Source of the DNA: Magnetococcus marinus MC-1
Lineage (GTDB): Bacteria; Pseudomonadota; Magnetococcia; Magnetococcales; Magnetococcaceae
Direction: 5' to 3'
DNA length: 64,000 nt
NCBI RefSeq assembly: GCF_000014865.1
Contig: NC_008576.1
Span: 3,997,001 to 4,061,000, forward strand
In this document: one piece after another, positions 19,101-28,194 of the stretch
How the letters are laid out: each line of letters starts with the position of its first letter
Position numbering within the stretch: position 1 is the first letter of the stretch
The notes under the pieces: model-generated
Told to the model about the DNA's origin: nothing
Seen by the model: only the letters and a program-made list of their open reading frames with translations
The model's database searches: none
Program-made: the position numbers and the translations under genes

Positions 19101-19897
19101 CCCGCCAGAACCGGGTGCCATTTGGTGCGTATGCGGATATGATCCTCTTGACTTATGCCATCCACCACCGCTTGAAAAGCTTGCAACAGCTCAGGAGCCC
19201 CTTTACGCACCCCCACTCTTAGCATCAAGGGCGGCCCCGCCACCTTACCAATGATGAGGTTGGCCAAGCCCAGATCGCGAATCCGATGGGAAGCCACATA
19301 GAGCGAGGCGACCGCGCCATCCAACTGGCCGTTAGAGACCATCTCCAACAGCTCATCCACACTATTGGCGCTTACATGGGTTATTTCAGGGTGGTTGGGC
19401 TTAACCGTCTCCGCAAACACAGCACCCTTGGTGATGCCCAATTTTAGCCCACGCATCTGCGCGATATCTTGCACCCTATCTGGGCGATCACGCCTGACCA
19501 CCAACACCGCCGGAGAACGCAGATAAGGTGTGGTAAAATCAAGCCATGCTTGTCGCTGGGGGGTTTCGTTGACCAAGGAGAGAATATCACACAGACCCTG
19601 GCGGGATGCCTCCAGGCTCTGCGCCCAACTGGCGGTGGGAACCAGTTGGATCGGGGTATGCAAACGCTGTTCAAACAGACGCATGTAGTCCGCAGCCATA
19701 CCCACATGACGACCCTGGGCATCTACCTGCTCATAGGGCATCCAATCGGGTGCCACACACATGCGGATCTTGCCTAGCTGTTTTAGGTAAGCTTGCAGGT
19801 CGTTAGAGAGCAATCCCTCGCCATGGGCCAACGACGCCCCCAAACCGGGAATACTCAAGACCAGTAATAGCACCCATATGTAGAGAGGGCGCACCAT
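16142..19897 (-). CDS. BvgS-like hybrid sensor kinase with two periplasmic SBP domains
   Basis: From the ATG at 19897 the protein has 1251 residues: a signal peptide or anchor, then two tandem SBP_bac_3 (amino-acid-binding, Venus flytrap) domains, about 28-260 and 285-510. A transmembrane segment lies near 525-545 (LLLKVGAGLLLAFVMVLIWN). HisKA follows with SHEVRTPLNAIIG (phosphorylated His), then HATPase_c (NLMGNAVKF, GTGLGLVIS), a region resembling a degenerate receiver, a full receiver (phosphorylated Asp in VFMDIQMPVMDG), and a C-terminal Hpt domain (AHAIKGVAS). This is the domain order of BvgS/EvgS phosphorelay kinases. The ligand is unknown. It is encoded 7 bases after a single-domain response regulator, which is its likely partner. 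The longer GTG start at 19930 overlaps that gene and removes the signal peptide from the N-terminus. Confidence 0.92.
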   Translation of the reverse strand: MVRPLYIWVLLLVLSIPGLGASLAHGEGLLSNDLQAYLKQLGKIRMCVAPDWMPYEQVDAQGRHVGMAADYMRLFEQRLHTPIQLVPTASWAQSLEASRQGLCDILSLVNETPQRQAWLDFTTPYLRSPAVLVVRRDRPDRVQDIAQMRGLKLGITKGAVFAETVKPNHPEITHVSANSVDELLEMVSNGQLDGAVASLYVASHRIRDLGLANLIIGKVAGPPLMLRVGVRKGAPELLQAFQAVVDGISQEDHIRIRTKWHPVLAGELDAWRLSLNPAQQAYLQEKKRISYCVDPHWYPLESMDEGGFHVGMSADYMALMGQRLGVPLRLVASHSWSDSLRMVRLGQCDMLALAQETAARGSFLKFTDPYFSTPVVLVTRKDAPFLAGITDIGDKEVAIPLNFATYDLVRQDYPWIPIRDVATVDEGLQKVSRGDLFALISALPVAYYSLTLGPLDNLKISGHTDYKLKLGVGVRKQDAMLHEIMQLAVRSITPEEHIHIRQKWGMASLSPQTDIALLLKVGAGLLLAFVMVLIWNRKLSRLTKQLQLASAEARVASETKNLFLANMSHEVRTPLNAIIGMSRLAQDLREEHVRQDYLVKIHGASQSLLAIINDLLDFSKLEAGKLALERTPFQIDEVIANINAILGHKAVQKELSIRYYVDADVPNHVVGDPLRLGQVLINLMGNAVKFTDQGYIALRVEQVAHSEHRLRLRFSVKDSGVGISPSAVAGLFQAFTQADNSITRRFGGTGLGLVISRELVKVMGGDIHVESELGVGSRFFFEAEFVPIDEGLHAKTEQPWQGRGAVVVDADRDEQNYLKHILERCGLGCHCYSDPTLLLSEAFARLDPAPHYLFIRESSLSSSALEHLSHHLRHHGVVKPMKQILLCRRQGGDERSGWHSPLMDKMLVEPLHAQQLRRLLAQLEGIETQEGGGLNDGVSAARLRRIQGARVLLVEDNALNQQVAVAFLEQAGMEVAVAENGLRCIEMAEQSHYDLVFMDIQMPVMDGLEATRQLRQRSALAKLPIIAMTAQAMPSERECSMVAGLDDYLTKPVSPEAIQQMLVRWISPRHPAKVRTQMVEPAVMPVKVVEPTLPFKASPGLGDTPTQRLQEDAHEEVAAGRAEDLARFDTITQMDVSVGLSRTGNSAKLYEQLLRGFLERYLDAPLRLDAMQSKQAWAEIGDLAHAIKGVASYMAAEALVHAAQAMDQAVKQESTHRFEEIAGMLNHELKLVLADLQVWRSGQPPQQDASQ

Positions 19898-19904
19898 GAC
19901 CCGT

Positions 19905-20309
19905 TCAGTTCTGTCGACTGCTGCCACCAAGCTTGGCGGCAGAGGTTTTGTTTAATAATGCCTGCAACTCAGGATGTAGACGGGCCACATCCACCGGCTT
20001 GCTTTGGAACAGGTCAGCCCCCAAACTTGTCGCTTGTTTGGAGAGTACCAATGAGTCGTATGCGGTTAATACGACGATCGGAATATGCGCACTCTCCTCC
20101 TGTGCTCGGATCTGTTGAATCATCTCTATACCGTTCATGTCCGGCATATCTAGGTCGGTTAAAATCAGATCTATGGCATGCTCTTGTAAGGCCTGCATAC
20201 CTTCCCGCCCGGAGAAGGCATGCACCAGTTGGTAGCCAAACTCCTCCAATTGCGGTGAGATAAGGGTTAACATCACCTCATCATCATCAATAAATAAAAT
20301 GGTTGCCAT
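19905..20309 (-). CDS. Single-domain response regulator (CheY-like receiver)
   Basis: The protein of 134 residues is a stand-alone receiver: acidic pair in ILFIDDDEVM, phosphorylated Asp in DLILTDLDMPDMNG, conserved Thr in VVLTAYD, and Lys in LFQSKPVD. It has no output domain, so it probably passes phosphate on or docks to a partner. The start at 20309 has a GGGGAG box, whereas the longer frame would add 23 unrelated residues. It precedes the BvgS-like kinase by 7 bases on the same strand. Confidence 0.9.
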   Translation of the reverse strand: MATILFIDDDEVMLTLISPQLEEFGYQLVHAFSGREGMQALQEHAIDLILTDLDMPDMNGIEMIQQIRAQEESAHIPIVVLTAYDSLVLSKQATSLGADLFQSKPVDVARLHPELQALLNKTSAAKLGGSSRQN

Positions 20310-20419
20310 ATCACTCCCCACCAAAAGCTGCAAAAAAAATCTCTCTTTAATATCACCATAAGTAACAACAAAACACAATCAATACCGCCGCCCACCCCTA
20401 CTATCTCATTTAATCCCAG

Positions 20420-20452
20420 CGCCCAGAGGGGGTAGGTTCGACCCTCTGGGCG
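20420..20452 (-). terminator. Stem-loop after the asparagine synthase gene
   Basis: An 11-bp perfect stem (20420-20430 with 20442-20452) begins 3 bases after the stop of the leftward asparagine synthase gene. No clear U-tract follows, so efficiency is uncertain. Confidence 0.6.
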
Positions 20453-20454
20453 GT

Positions 20455-22416
20455 TTAACCTTCGTGCTCAGCCAACCACGCCTGCCACATTAATAGATCC
20501 CATAATAGATGGTGCCAATTATGGCTGCCTTGTTGATGCTGCCGCCAGATCCGCGCAATGGGTTCTGGATTAAGATAGCCCTGACGCTGCAACAAAGCCG
20601 GGGCGAGCAGATCTTGCGCCCACCCTTTGAGGGGACCCCGCAACCAGCGCTCTAATGGCACCCCAAAACCCATCTTGGGCCGCTCAAACAACGCCTCGGG
20701 TACGCGCTTCCCCAACAGCCGCTGGAGTAGCCATTTCGGCACACCATCCCGTCGTTTAAAATGCATCGGCATGGACCACACCAGCTCCACCAAGCGGTGA
20801 TCCAACAGTGGAATGCGACACTCTAGGCTGGACCACATGGCCGCCCGATCCACCTTGACCAAAATATCGTCGGGCAGATAGAGCAGCGTGTCCCAATACA
20901 TCATTTGGGCCACGGGATCTTGCCGCCAAGGCTGTGTCCAACCACGGGTTAGATTGGTCGGTGGCTCGTGCCCTCCCACCACCAGATTGCCAGGATCACT
21001 CCAGTGCGAGAGCATGTGCCGATAGAGATGGGCAAAATCCGGCTGCACCAGCAGATCCATCATCTTATGTACAATATCCCCAGGATTATCCCGTGCCTTG
21101 GCGGGCAAGCAAGCCGCCACAGGGCGCAACAGGGCCGACCACACGCCACTGGGCAATGCCCGTCCAGCCCGGGCTAAAGGGCGCCGCAAGGGGCTAGGCA
21201 CCCGCCCCCGCAACCGCCACAGCGCCATGCTCTCCCCATAGCGATCATAACCCCCAAACAGCTCGTCACCGCCATCCCCCGACAGCGCCACCGTCACATG
21301 TTGGCGGGTCAGCCCCGCCAGCAGCGTGGTCGGCAGTTGCGAGGCATCGGAGAAGGGTTCATCGTAGATTAAGGGCAGGCTTGGCACCAACGCCAAGGCA
21401 TCCTGAGGCGTCACCTGCAAAGTGGTATGCTGGGTGCCCAAATGGCGGGCAATGGCTTGGGCATAGGCGCTTTCGTCATGGCTGGCTTCGGCAAAGCCGA
21501 TGGTAAAGCTCTGCACCGGGCGGCTGCTCTGGGCCTGCATCATGGCGGTAATCAAGGAGGAATCAATCCCCCCCGAGAGAAAGGCCCCCAGGGGCACATC
21601 GGCGACCATCTGTCGGCCTATAATCGCCATGAGCTGTTGTTCCACCGCCTGCAAGGCCGCCGTCTCATCGCCATCAAAGGGGTGCGCGTTGGCATGCGCC
21701 ACCACCTGAGACATACTCCAATAGTGGATCATGCCCAGATCCTGCATCCCCTGCTCAGGGTGCCACTGAAAACGCTGATAACAGCCCGCTTGCAGCTTAT
21801 GAATGCCCGGATGGATGGTGTAGGGGGCAGGTACGGTGCTGTGTCGCATAAACAGGGTCAACGCATGCCGATCCACCCCCCCCTGCCAATGGGGGTGCGC
21901 CCGCAGCGCTTTAAGCTCCGAAGCAAACAGCAGGCTGTCACCCTGGCGACCATAATAGAGGGGTTTTTCGCCTAGCCGATCTCGCGCTAGGGTCAGAATG
22001 CGCTGCTGGCGGTCCCACAGGGCCAATGCAAACATGCCCCGACACTGGGCCAATGCGGCCTCTAGGCCGCTATGCCCAATGAGGGCCAACAGCACCTCCG
22101 TATCGCTATGGCCCCGCCATGGCTGCGGGCCATAGTGACGTTCTAAATTTTGTTTTAACTCAAGAAAATTATAGATCTCACCATTAAAAACAATCTGGTA
22201 ACGACCACTGGCATCGGCCATGGGCTGATGCCCCAACGGGGAGAGATCCTGAATCGCCAAACGCCGATGCCCCAACGCCAGCCCACACGAAGGTTCCAAC
22301 CAAAAGCCGCCATCATCGGGACCGCGCCGCTGCAAGGTCGCCGTCATGCGGGTGATGTTATGTGCCAACTCCTGCTCACTGGCCGCTGGCTGATAAAAAC
22401 CACTAATACCACACAT
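20455..22416 (-). CDS. asnB: Asparagine synthase (glutamine-hydrolysing)
   Basis: The 653-residue enzyme transfers ammonia from glutamine to aspartate, or to an Asp-like acceptor, using ATP. The N-terminal class II amidotransferase domain begins with the catalytic Cys2 (MCGISGFY) and has RRGPDDGG and FNGEIYNF. The C-terminal synthetase domain has the PP-loop LSGGIDSS near residue 280 and SGDGGDELFGGYDRY. The length exceeds the roughly 555 residues of E. coli AsnB and fits the larger AsnB/AsnO type, which also includes members in surface-polysaccharide or peptide modification. No such cluster is beside it here. It lies 33 bases downstream of dnaE on the same strand, so co-transcription is possible. 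Confidence 0.92.
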   Translation of the reverse strand: MCGISGFYQPAASEQELAHNITRMTATLQRRGPDDGGFWLEPSCGLALGHRRLAIQDLSPLGHQPMADASGRYQIVFNGEIYNFLELKQNLERHYGPQPWRGHSDTEVLLALIGHSGLEAALAQCRGMFALALWDRQQRILTLARDRLGEKPLYYGRQGDSLLFASELKALRAHPHWQGGVDRHALTLFMRHSTVPAPYTIHPGIHKLQAGCYQRFQWHPEQGMQDLGMIHYWSMSQVVAHANAHPFDGDETAALQAVEQQLMAIIGRQMVADVPLGAFLSGGIDSSLITAMMQAQSSRPVQSFTIGFAEASHDESAYAQAIARHLGTQHTTLQVTPQDALALVPSLPLIYDEPFSDASQLPTTLLAGLTRQHVTVALSGDGGDELFGGYDRYGESMALWRLRGRVPSPLRRPLARAGRALPSGVWSALLRPVAACLPAKARDNPGDIVHKMMDLLVQPDFAHLYRHMLSHWSDPGNLVVGGHEPPTNLTRGWTQPWRQDPVAQMMYWDTLLYLPDDILVKVDRAAMWSSLECRIPLLDHRLVELVWSMPMHFKRRDGVPKWLLQRLLGKRVPEALFERPKMGFGVPLERWLRGPLKGWAQDLLAPALLQRQGYLNPEPIARIWRQHQQGSHNWHHLLWDLLMWQAWLAEHEG

Positions 22417-22449
22417 GCCGGGCCTACCTTTTCTTTGCGCAAAATACCA

Positions 22450-25400
22450 CTATGCCGCTGGAAGATTAAGGGTTTTGCGAAAACTGGCCGCCCCGTTACC
22501 AAACCGTTGGATGAGGGTATCCAATACCCCATCGCTGGGCACCACCAGACCCGGCAGGGTCAGTTCCAGCGTCACCCGCGCTTTGGCCATGCGCACCACC
22601 AGGATGGTACGGCAGCCATCCACCCCGATGTGGGGTTGCAGCAGGGCCATTAACTCATCCAAACCGCCACCCCGCAGCAGCCCGGCAGGCACCTCTACCC
22701 GCAAAAAACGACAGGCGTGACGTCGATAGTTGTTGAGCGTGACGGCGCTGTGGATGGCCACCTTGACCTCTTCATCGCGCACCTCGGCCTGCCCCTCAAA
22801 GATTAACGGCCCCTCCTCCTCCAGCACCTCCCGATTGGCCACATAAGCATCGGGAAACACCACCCCCTCCATCTGCCCCAACATATCCTCCAGGGTGACA
22901 AACAGCATGCGGTCGCCCTTTTTGGTGCGGTGCAGTTTGCGCTCCACCACCACCCCGGTAAAACGCACCGAAACCCGCCCATCATTGCCCATGGGTTCCT
23001 GACTGGTGGGGCCATATTTCTCCCGCAGCTCCGAAAGGCTCATGAGACCATAATCGTGCATCTCCGCCTCATATTTGCGCAGCGGATGGCTGGAGATATA
23101 AAAACCCAGCGCCTCTTTTTCACGTTCTAGGCGCTCCTCTTCCGGCCAATCCGGCACTTCGGGCAGTTTCCAATTGGCGGTGCTTTCGCTGTTTTCCGCC
23201 TCTTCGTCCCCAAACAGATTCATAAACCCCAGCTTTTGATCCTTCTGGTGCTGGGTTCCTCGGTTTAATGCCTCGGGCAGGGCACTTAACAGCGCCGCCC
23301 GATTGCCCTTACCCAAACCATCACAGGCCCCCGCCTTGATCAGGTTTTCCAGGGTGCGCCGGTTCAGGTTGCCCCCCTCGGTGCGCTGACAGAGATCCAA
23401 CAGCGAGGCAAACGGTCCCCCCTCCTCCCGGGCTTTGACCAAGGCGGCCATGGGTGCTTCACCCACATTTTTGATGGCCGCCAAGCCAAAGCGCACCGCA
23501 TCCTCATCCCCCGCCCCAGGCTGTACCGAAAAAATCACCGCCGAGCGGTTGACGTCTGGCGGCAATACCTGCACCGACATGTCGTGACACTCCCGCACAA
23601 AGTTGACCACTTTGTCAGTGTTGTTGATGTCGGCGCTGAGGGTGGCCGCCATAAAGGCGACCGGATAGTGTGCCTTTAACCACGCCGTCTGGTATGAGAT
23701 GAGCGCATAGGCCGCCGAGTGCGATTTATTAAAACCATATCCCGCAAACTTCTCCATCAAATCAAAAATATAACCGGCTTTCTCTGGATCAATCTGTTGG
23801 GCTTTGGCACCGTCCATAAAAATGGAGCGCTGCTTGGCCATCTCTTCCGGTTTTTTCTTACCCATCGCCCGGCGCAGCAGATCCGCCGCCCCCAGCGAAT
23901 AGCCCGCCAGCACCTGGGCAATTTTCATCACCTGTTCCTGGTAGAGGATCACCCCATAGGTCTCTCGCAGGATAGGCTCCAACTGAGGCAGTGGATACTC
24001 CACCACCGCCCGCCCATGTTTACGGGCAATAAAGTCATCCACCATGCCCGAACCCAATGGTCCGGGCCGGTAGAGAGCCACCAGCGCGATGATATCCTCA
24101 AAGGTATCTGGTGCCAGCTTTTTCAGGATCTCCCGCATCCCTGAGGATTCCAACTGAAACACCCCCTTGGTGCGCCCATCCATAAGCAGCCGAAAGGCCC
24201 GCTCATCCTCAATATCAATGGCGGCAATATCAATGGGAACACGATCCTCCGCCCGTTCACCCTCCTGCGCACGGCGGGCGTTGACAATCTTGAGGGTATT
24301 ATCAATCACCGTGAGGGTCTTGAGGCCCAAAAAGTCAAACTTGACCAGCCCGGCCTTCTCCACATCCCCCATATTAAATTGCGTCACCGGCATGCTGGAG
24401 CGGGGATCTCGATAGAGAGGAACCGTATCGGTCAAGGGTCCATTGGAGATCACCACCCCCGCCGCATGGGTACCACAGGAGCGGGGAGAGCCCTCCAAGG
24501 CCAGCGCCAGATTGATTAGGTGGCCCACCTCCTCCTCATCCTCCATCATGTCGCGCAGGCGGGGCTCCTGCTCCAGCGCCTCTTTGAGGGTGATGCCCAA
24601 CACGTTGGGCACCAATTTGGCGATCTTATCCACCCGCCCATAGGGGAACTCCAATACCCGCCCCACATCCCGGATCACCGCCTTGGCCTGCATGGTGCCA
24701 AAGGTAATAATCTGGGCAACACGATCCTCCCCATATTTCTGCTGCACATAGCCGATCACCTCTTCACGGCGATCCATGCAAAAATCCACGTCAAAGTCAG
24801 GCATGCTCACCCGCTCGGGGTTGAGAAAGCGCTCGAACAGCAGGGTATAACGAATGGGGTCCAAGTCGGTGATGGAGAGAGACCAAGCCACCAGCGAACC
24901 CGCCCCCGAGCCCCGCCCCGGCCCCACCGGAATGTGGTGATCTTTACCCCATTTTATGAAGTCAGAAACGATGAGAAAATAACCAGGGAAACCCATCTGG
25001 TTAATAATTCCAAGCTCATAGGTGAGCCGGTCATGATAACGTTGGCGCAGCTCGGCATGCTCTGCGGCGGGAAAACGGGGCAACACATATTTACTTAAGC
25101 GCTCCTCCAAACCGGCTTCTGATTGAGTGCGCATCTCCCCTTCCAAGGTTTGCCCGGGGGGGAGCGCAAAATCGGGCAGCATGGGGGTACCCAGCTTGAG
25201 CTGGAGGTTACAGCGCATGGCGATACGGCGGGTATTTTCCAGGGCTTCGGGCAGATCCGCAAAGCGCTCGGCCATCTCCGCAGGGGTGGCAAAGGCGTAG
25301 CGATCTGAGAGGCGCGGGCGATTCTCCTCATATAGAGTCCGCACCGCCCCTACGCAGTAGAGGGCATCCCGGGCGTTGGCATCTTCGGGATCCATATAGT

Positions 25401-26037
25401 GGATATCACAACTGGCGACGATGGGTAGATTAAGCTTTTGGGCCAGGACGACGGTCTGTTGAATCAGCCTCTCTTCACCGGGTTCACCGTGGCGCTGTAG
25501 CTCTAGGTGAAAATTGGGCATCTGCCCATCGTCACCAAAAATCGCGGCCAGTTCGGCAGCGGCGGCCTCGGCCTCGGCGGGGCGTTCCTGGGCCAGCAGC
25601 CGCCCCACTGCCCCCTTTGCCCCCGCAGAGAGCGCCAGCAGCCCGGCGCTATGTTGTTTTAGCAAGGGCAGGTCGATGCGTGGCAAACCATGGCTGCCAT
25701 CCAAGTGACCCTTGGCGATAAGGCGCATGAGGTTTTTCCAGCCCTCTTCATTGCGGCACAGCAGGATCACTTGATCCCGCACCTCTTTATCCACCCGCTC
25801 TTCTTTATTGGTGTGGTCGGGTACCAGATAGAGCTGCGCCCCCAACAGCGGTTTGATACCCGCCTTTAAACAGCCACTATAAAACTGGATCGCGCCAAAC
25901 AGATTACCCTGATCGGTCAGCGCCAAGGCCGGCATCTGCAAGCTCTGGGCACGCTCAATGGCCTGCTTGAGCCGCACCGTCGAGGTGAGCAGCGAATAAC
26001 CGGTATGCAGATGCAGATGAACAAAGGATGCAGGCAT
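22450..26037 (-). CDS. dnaE: DNA polymerase III subunit alpha
   Basis: This is the replicative polymerase catalytic subunit. The 1195-residue protein starts with a PHP domain (FVHLHLHTGYSLL), followed by the C-family polymerase core. Catalytic aspartates lie in PDFDVDFCMDRR near 411-418, and GRGSGAGSLVAW and SCGTHAAGVVI motifs are present. The finger region and the helix-hairpin-helix region follow, then the OB-fold near 1000-1080 (VRFTGVVVERKLHRTKKGDRM) and a C-terminal tau-binding region. Length is close to the roughly 1160 residues of E. coli DnaE. The following asnB is only 33 bases away. Confidence 0.97.
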   Translation of the reverse strand: MPASFVHLHLHTGYSLLTSTVRLKQAIERAQSLQMPALALTDQGNLFGAIQFYSGCLKAGIKPLLGAQLYLVPDHTNKEERVDKEVRDQVILLCRNEEGWKNLMRLIAKGHLDGSHGLPRIDLPLLKQHSAGLLALSAGAKGAVGRLLAQERPAEAEAAAAELAAIFGDDGQMPNFHLELQRHGEPGEERLIQQTVVLAQKLNLPIVASCDIHYMDPEDANARDALYCVGAVRTLYEENRPRLSDRYAFATPAEMAERFADLPEALENTRRIAMRCNLQLKLGTPMLPDFALPPGQTLEGEMRTQSEAGLEERLSKYVLPRFPAAEHAELRQRYHDRLTYELGIINQMGFPGYFLIVSDFIKWGKDHHIPVGPGRGSGAGSLVAWSLSITDLDPIRYTLLFERFLNPERVSMPDFDVDFCMDRREEVIGYVQQKYGEDRVAQIITFGTMQAKAVIRDVGRVLEFPYGRVDKIAKLVPNVLGITLKEALEQEPRLRDMMEDEEEVGHLINLALALEGSPRSCGTHAAGVVISNGPLTDTVPLYRDPRSSMPVTQFNMGDVEKAGLVKFDFLGLKTLTVIDNTLKIVNARRAQEGERAEDRVPIDIAAIDIEDERAFRLLMDGRTKGVFQLESSGMREILKKLAPDTFEDIIALVALYRPGPLGSGMVDDFIARKHGRAVVEYPLPQLEPILRETYGVILYQEQVMKIAQVLAGYSLGAADLLRRAMGKKKPEEMAKQRSIFMDGAKAQQIDPEKAGYIFDLMEKFAGYGFNKSHSAAYALISYQTAWLKAHYPVAFMAATLSADINNTDKVVNFVRECHDMSVQVLPPDVNRSAVIFSVQPGAGDEDAVRFGLAAIKNVGEAPMAALVKAREEGGPFASLLDLCQRTEGGNLNRRTLENLIKAGACDGLGKGNRAALLSALPEALNRGTQHQKDQKLGFMNLFGDEEAENSESTANWKLPEVPDWPEEERLEREKEALGFYISSHPLRKYEAEMHDYGLMSLSELREKYGPTSQEPMGNDGRVSVRFTGVVVERKLHRTKKGDRMLFVTLEDMLGQMEGVVFPDAYVANREVLEEEGPLIFEGQAEVRDEEVKVAIHSAVTLNNYRRHACRFLRVEVPAGLLRGGGLDELMALLQPHIGVDGCRTILVVRMAKARVTLELTLPGLVVPSDGVLDTLIQRFGNGAASFRKTLNLPAA

Positions 26038-26097
26038 GGCTTAGCCGTATTCCAATAGGGGGCTTTGATACAATAACACCGTTCTTGGTGGTCAAGA

Positions 26098-26671
26098 TCA
26101 GTGTGCCAGAAGATCCCGAAGAATCCCACCAAGGGCAGGTGCAAAAGGCGCCATCAAGCCCTCCTTATCGACATCACATATCATCTCTAATAGCATTTCC
26201 AGGCCCTCTTCCTCTTCCAGTGAACCAGACTTGCCCCGCTCCACAAGAGCAGTGTGTCCATATGACGCTTGCGCTGATAGCATAAAGCCTTATGGTTTAG
26301 GTTTAAGGATTGAATACTTATTTCCGCATCCTTACTTTTACCGCACACCTTGCCATTGAGGTAAAATTTAAACGCCTTTTCACAGCTCTCCATCAGTGGT
26401 GTAATGGGGAGCGGATCTGTTCCACGGTAAATTCCACAGTGATTCTCGGCGTTACACAAAAAATCTCATTCAATAAAATCGGGCGTCCCGTGCCATGCTC
26501 TCGTCGAATCCGCGCCGTTAACCAGCTCAAACCTTTGGCGACCCCCTCTAATATTGAGCTTTTACCCGCACCATTATTCCCTATCAAAACGACAATGGGC
26601 GCATTGCCAAGTTGAATCTCCAACTGTTTAAATCGGCGGTAGTGCTCAAGGGTAACGCGGGTCAATCTCAT
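26098..26671 (-). pseudogene. Remnant of an AAA ATPase gene, truncated
   Basis: From 26671 an N-terminal ATPase segment is readable for about 92 residues: MRLTRVTLEHYRRFKQ, Walker A GNNGAGKSS, then a WLTARIRREHGTGRPI stretch typical of predicted virulence- or defence-associated AAA ATPases. The frame stops at 26393, far short of Walker B. Beyond it, the other leftward frames hold short open stretches, including one ending at 26098 with an acidic LEEEEGLEMLLEMI segment, but no Walker B or signature motif. I read this as a decayed gene with deletions or frameshifts. A genuine small ATP-binding protein is possible but unlikely. Confidence 0.6.
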
Positions 26672-26734
26672 AGGGTCACGACTTTCTACTAAAAAAACGC
26701 ACGGGGGCCGCAGTGGAATACCCCTTAATAACAC

Positions 26735-26766
26735 AAAAGCCGCACCCTGTTAAGGGTGCGGCTTTT
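26735..26766. terminator. Intrinsic terminator downstream of tRNA-Leu
   Basis: A 14-bp perfect stem (26735-26748 with 26753-26766) has a 4-base loop and U/A-rich outer ends on both strands. It lies left of the leftward tRNA-Leu and right of the ATPase remnant, and works in either direction. Confidence 0.85.
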
Positions 26767-26952
26767 GTTGCATCAGAACTGGAGCACCGCCCTCTGGGAG
26801 GGTGGTGTCGAGAGCTGTGCTCAACAGCTCTGACGTTCAAATGGGGCAGCAGAGTCCGGAGTGGGTCCAGGGGATTATGGGGTTGGGGTGACCCGAACCC
26901 ACTCAACGGCTCTGCTTTGCTACAAACACGACCCTAAAGCCGTGCCAATCTA

Positions 26953-27037
26953 TGGTGCGGATGGCCGGAGTCGAACCGGCACGGCTCGCGCCACTGCCCC
27001 CTCAAGACAGCGTGTCTACCAATTCCACCACATCCGC
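26953..27037 (-). tRNA. tRNA-Leu (anticodon GAG)
   Basis: Read leftward, an 85-nucleotide tRNA begins GCGGATGTGGTGG and ends with an encoded CCA. The acceptor stem GCGGATG pairs with CATCCGC. The anticodon stem CTGTC/GGCAG encloses loop TTGAGGG, giving anticodon GAG. A long variable arm (TGGCGCGAGCC) and a TTCGA T-loop confirm a class II leucine tRNA. It decodes CUC and CUU. Confidence 0.96.
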
Positions 27038-27281
27038 ATACAATCAAGAGCGGGGATAATAGCAGATCATTCACGATTTGCAAGCACTTTTTCACAGCAA
27101 CGTCAACCGCTCTTCGCACCGCTGTCGATCCTGTTTTTTCCCAACCTGTTAGCTATCCTCCCCCCTTTTACCACGCAACAAAGCTTGCCATTTTACCATC
27201 GCCCTTGCGTCAAACCATGCCTTTTATATAAGGATTGGCTAAACTACCCACTTATTCTCTGTTAACCAACTCGGGGTGCCC

Positions 27282-28100
27282 ATGACTCTGCCAACCAGCG
27301 ATGCCCGCCCCATCGGAATTTTTGATTCCGGTGTCGGGGGATTAACCGTGCTGCGCACACTAGCCCGCCGCTTCCCTCAGGAGTCCTTCATCTATCTGGG
27401 TGATACCGCACGGGTACCCTATGGCACCAAATCCCCCCGCACCGTGGAACGCTACACCCTACAGGTCGCCGACCATCTACAACGCCACGGTGTAAAGGGG
27501 GTAGTGGCCGCCTGCAACACCGCCTCGGCCTTGGGACTGGGCGCTCTACGGGCTCATCAACCCAAACTCCCCGTGCAGGGGGTGATCGTACCCGGTTGCC
27601 GCAGCGCCCTAAACGTCACCCAAACCGGACGGGTGGGAGTTATAGGTACCCGCGCCACCATCAGCAGTGGCGCCTACCGCACCACCCTGAACCTCTTAAA
27701 CCCCACAATTGAGGTCAGCGATATCGCCTGCCCCCTCTTTGTTCCCCTGGCCGAAGAGGGCTGGACCCACCACGCCGCGACGGAAATGATCGTGCGCGAA
27801 ACCCTAACCCCACTGCTCGACAGCGACATCGATACCCTTATCTTGGGCTGTACCCACTACCCGGTGCTCAAAGAGGTGATCCAAAAAGTCATGGGGGAGG
27901 GGGTTATGCTGGTGGACTCCGCCGAGGCGGTGGCCGATGAGCTGGAACAGCGCCTAAGCGATACCATTCTACCCAACCACAGCGGGGCTGAGCGCACCAT
28001 TCTCTATCTGGTCACCGACGAAGCGGCCCGCTTTGCCAGTGTCGCCCGCCGCTTTTTAGAAGAGATCCCCCTGGAACAGGTAGAGATGGTGGATTTGTAA
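27282..28100 (+). CDS. murI: Glutamate racemase
   Basis: MurI interconverts L- and D-glutamate, supplying D-Glu for peptidoglycan. The two catalytic cysteines lie in VVAACNTASA and LILGCTHYPV. The N-terminus has the family's GIFDSGVGGLTVLR and LGDTARVPYGTKS. About 272 residues is the normal length. I use the ATG at 27282. A GTG two codons earlier (27276) is also possible. It stands alone on the rightward strand between tRNA-Leu and the thioredoxin gene. Confidence 0.96.
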   Translation: MTLPTSDARPIGIFDSGVGGLTVLRTLARRFPQESFIYLGDTARVPYGTKSPRTVERYTLQVADHLQRHGVKGVVAACNTASALGLGALRAHQPKLPVQGVIVPGCRSALNVTQTGRVGVIGTRATISSGAYRTTLNLLNPTIEVSDIACPLFVPLAEEGWTHHAATEMIVRETLTPLLDSDIDTLILGCTHYPVLKEVIQKVMGEGVMLVDSAEAVADELEQRLSDTILPNHSGAERTILYLVTDEAARFASVARRFLEEIPLEQVEMVDL

Positions 28101-28194
28101 CCACGCCGTGCTTTTCAGTGTGTCCCATCCGGGTGCTTTGGGTATGCTGAATCAACCCTTATCACCTTCATTCCATTTTTGACGGAGATCCCTC

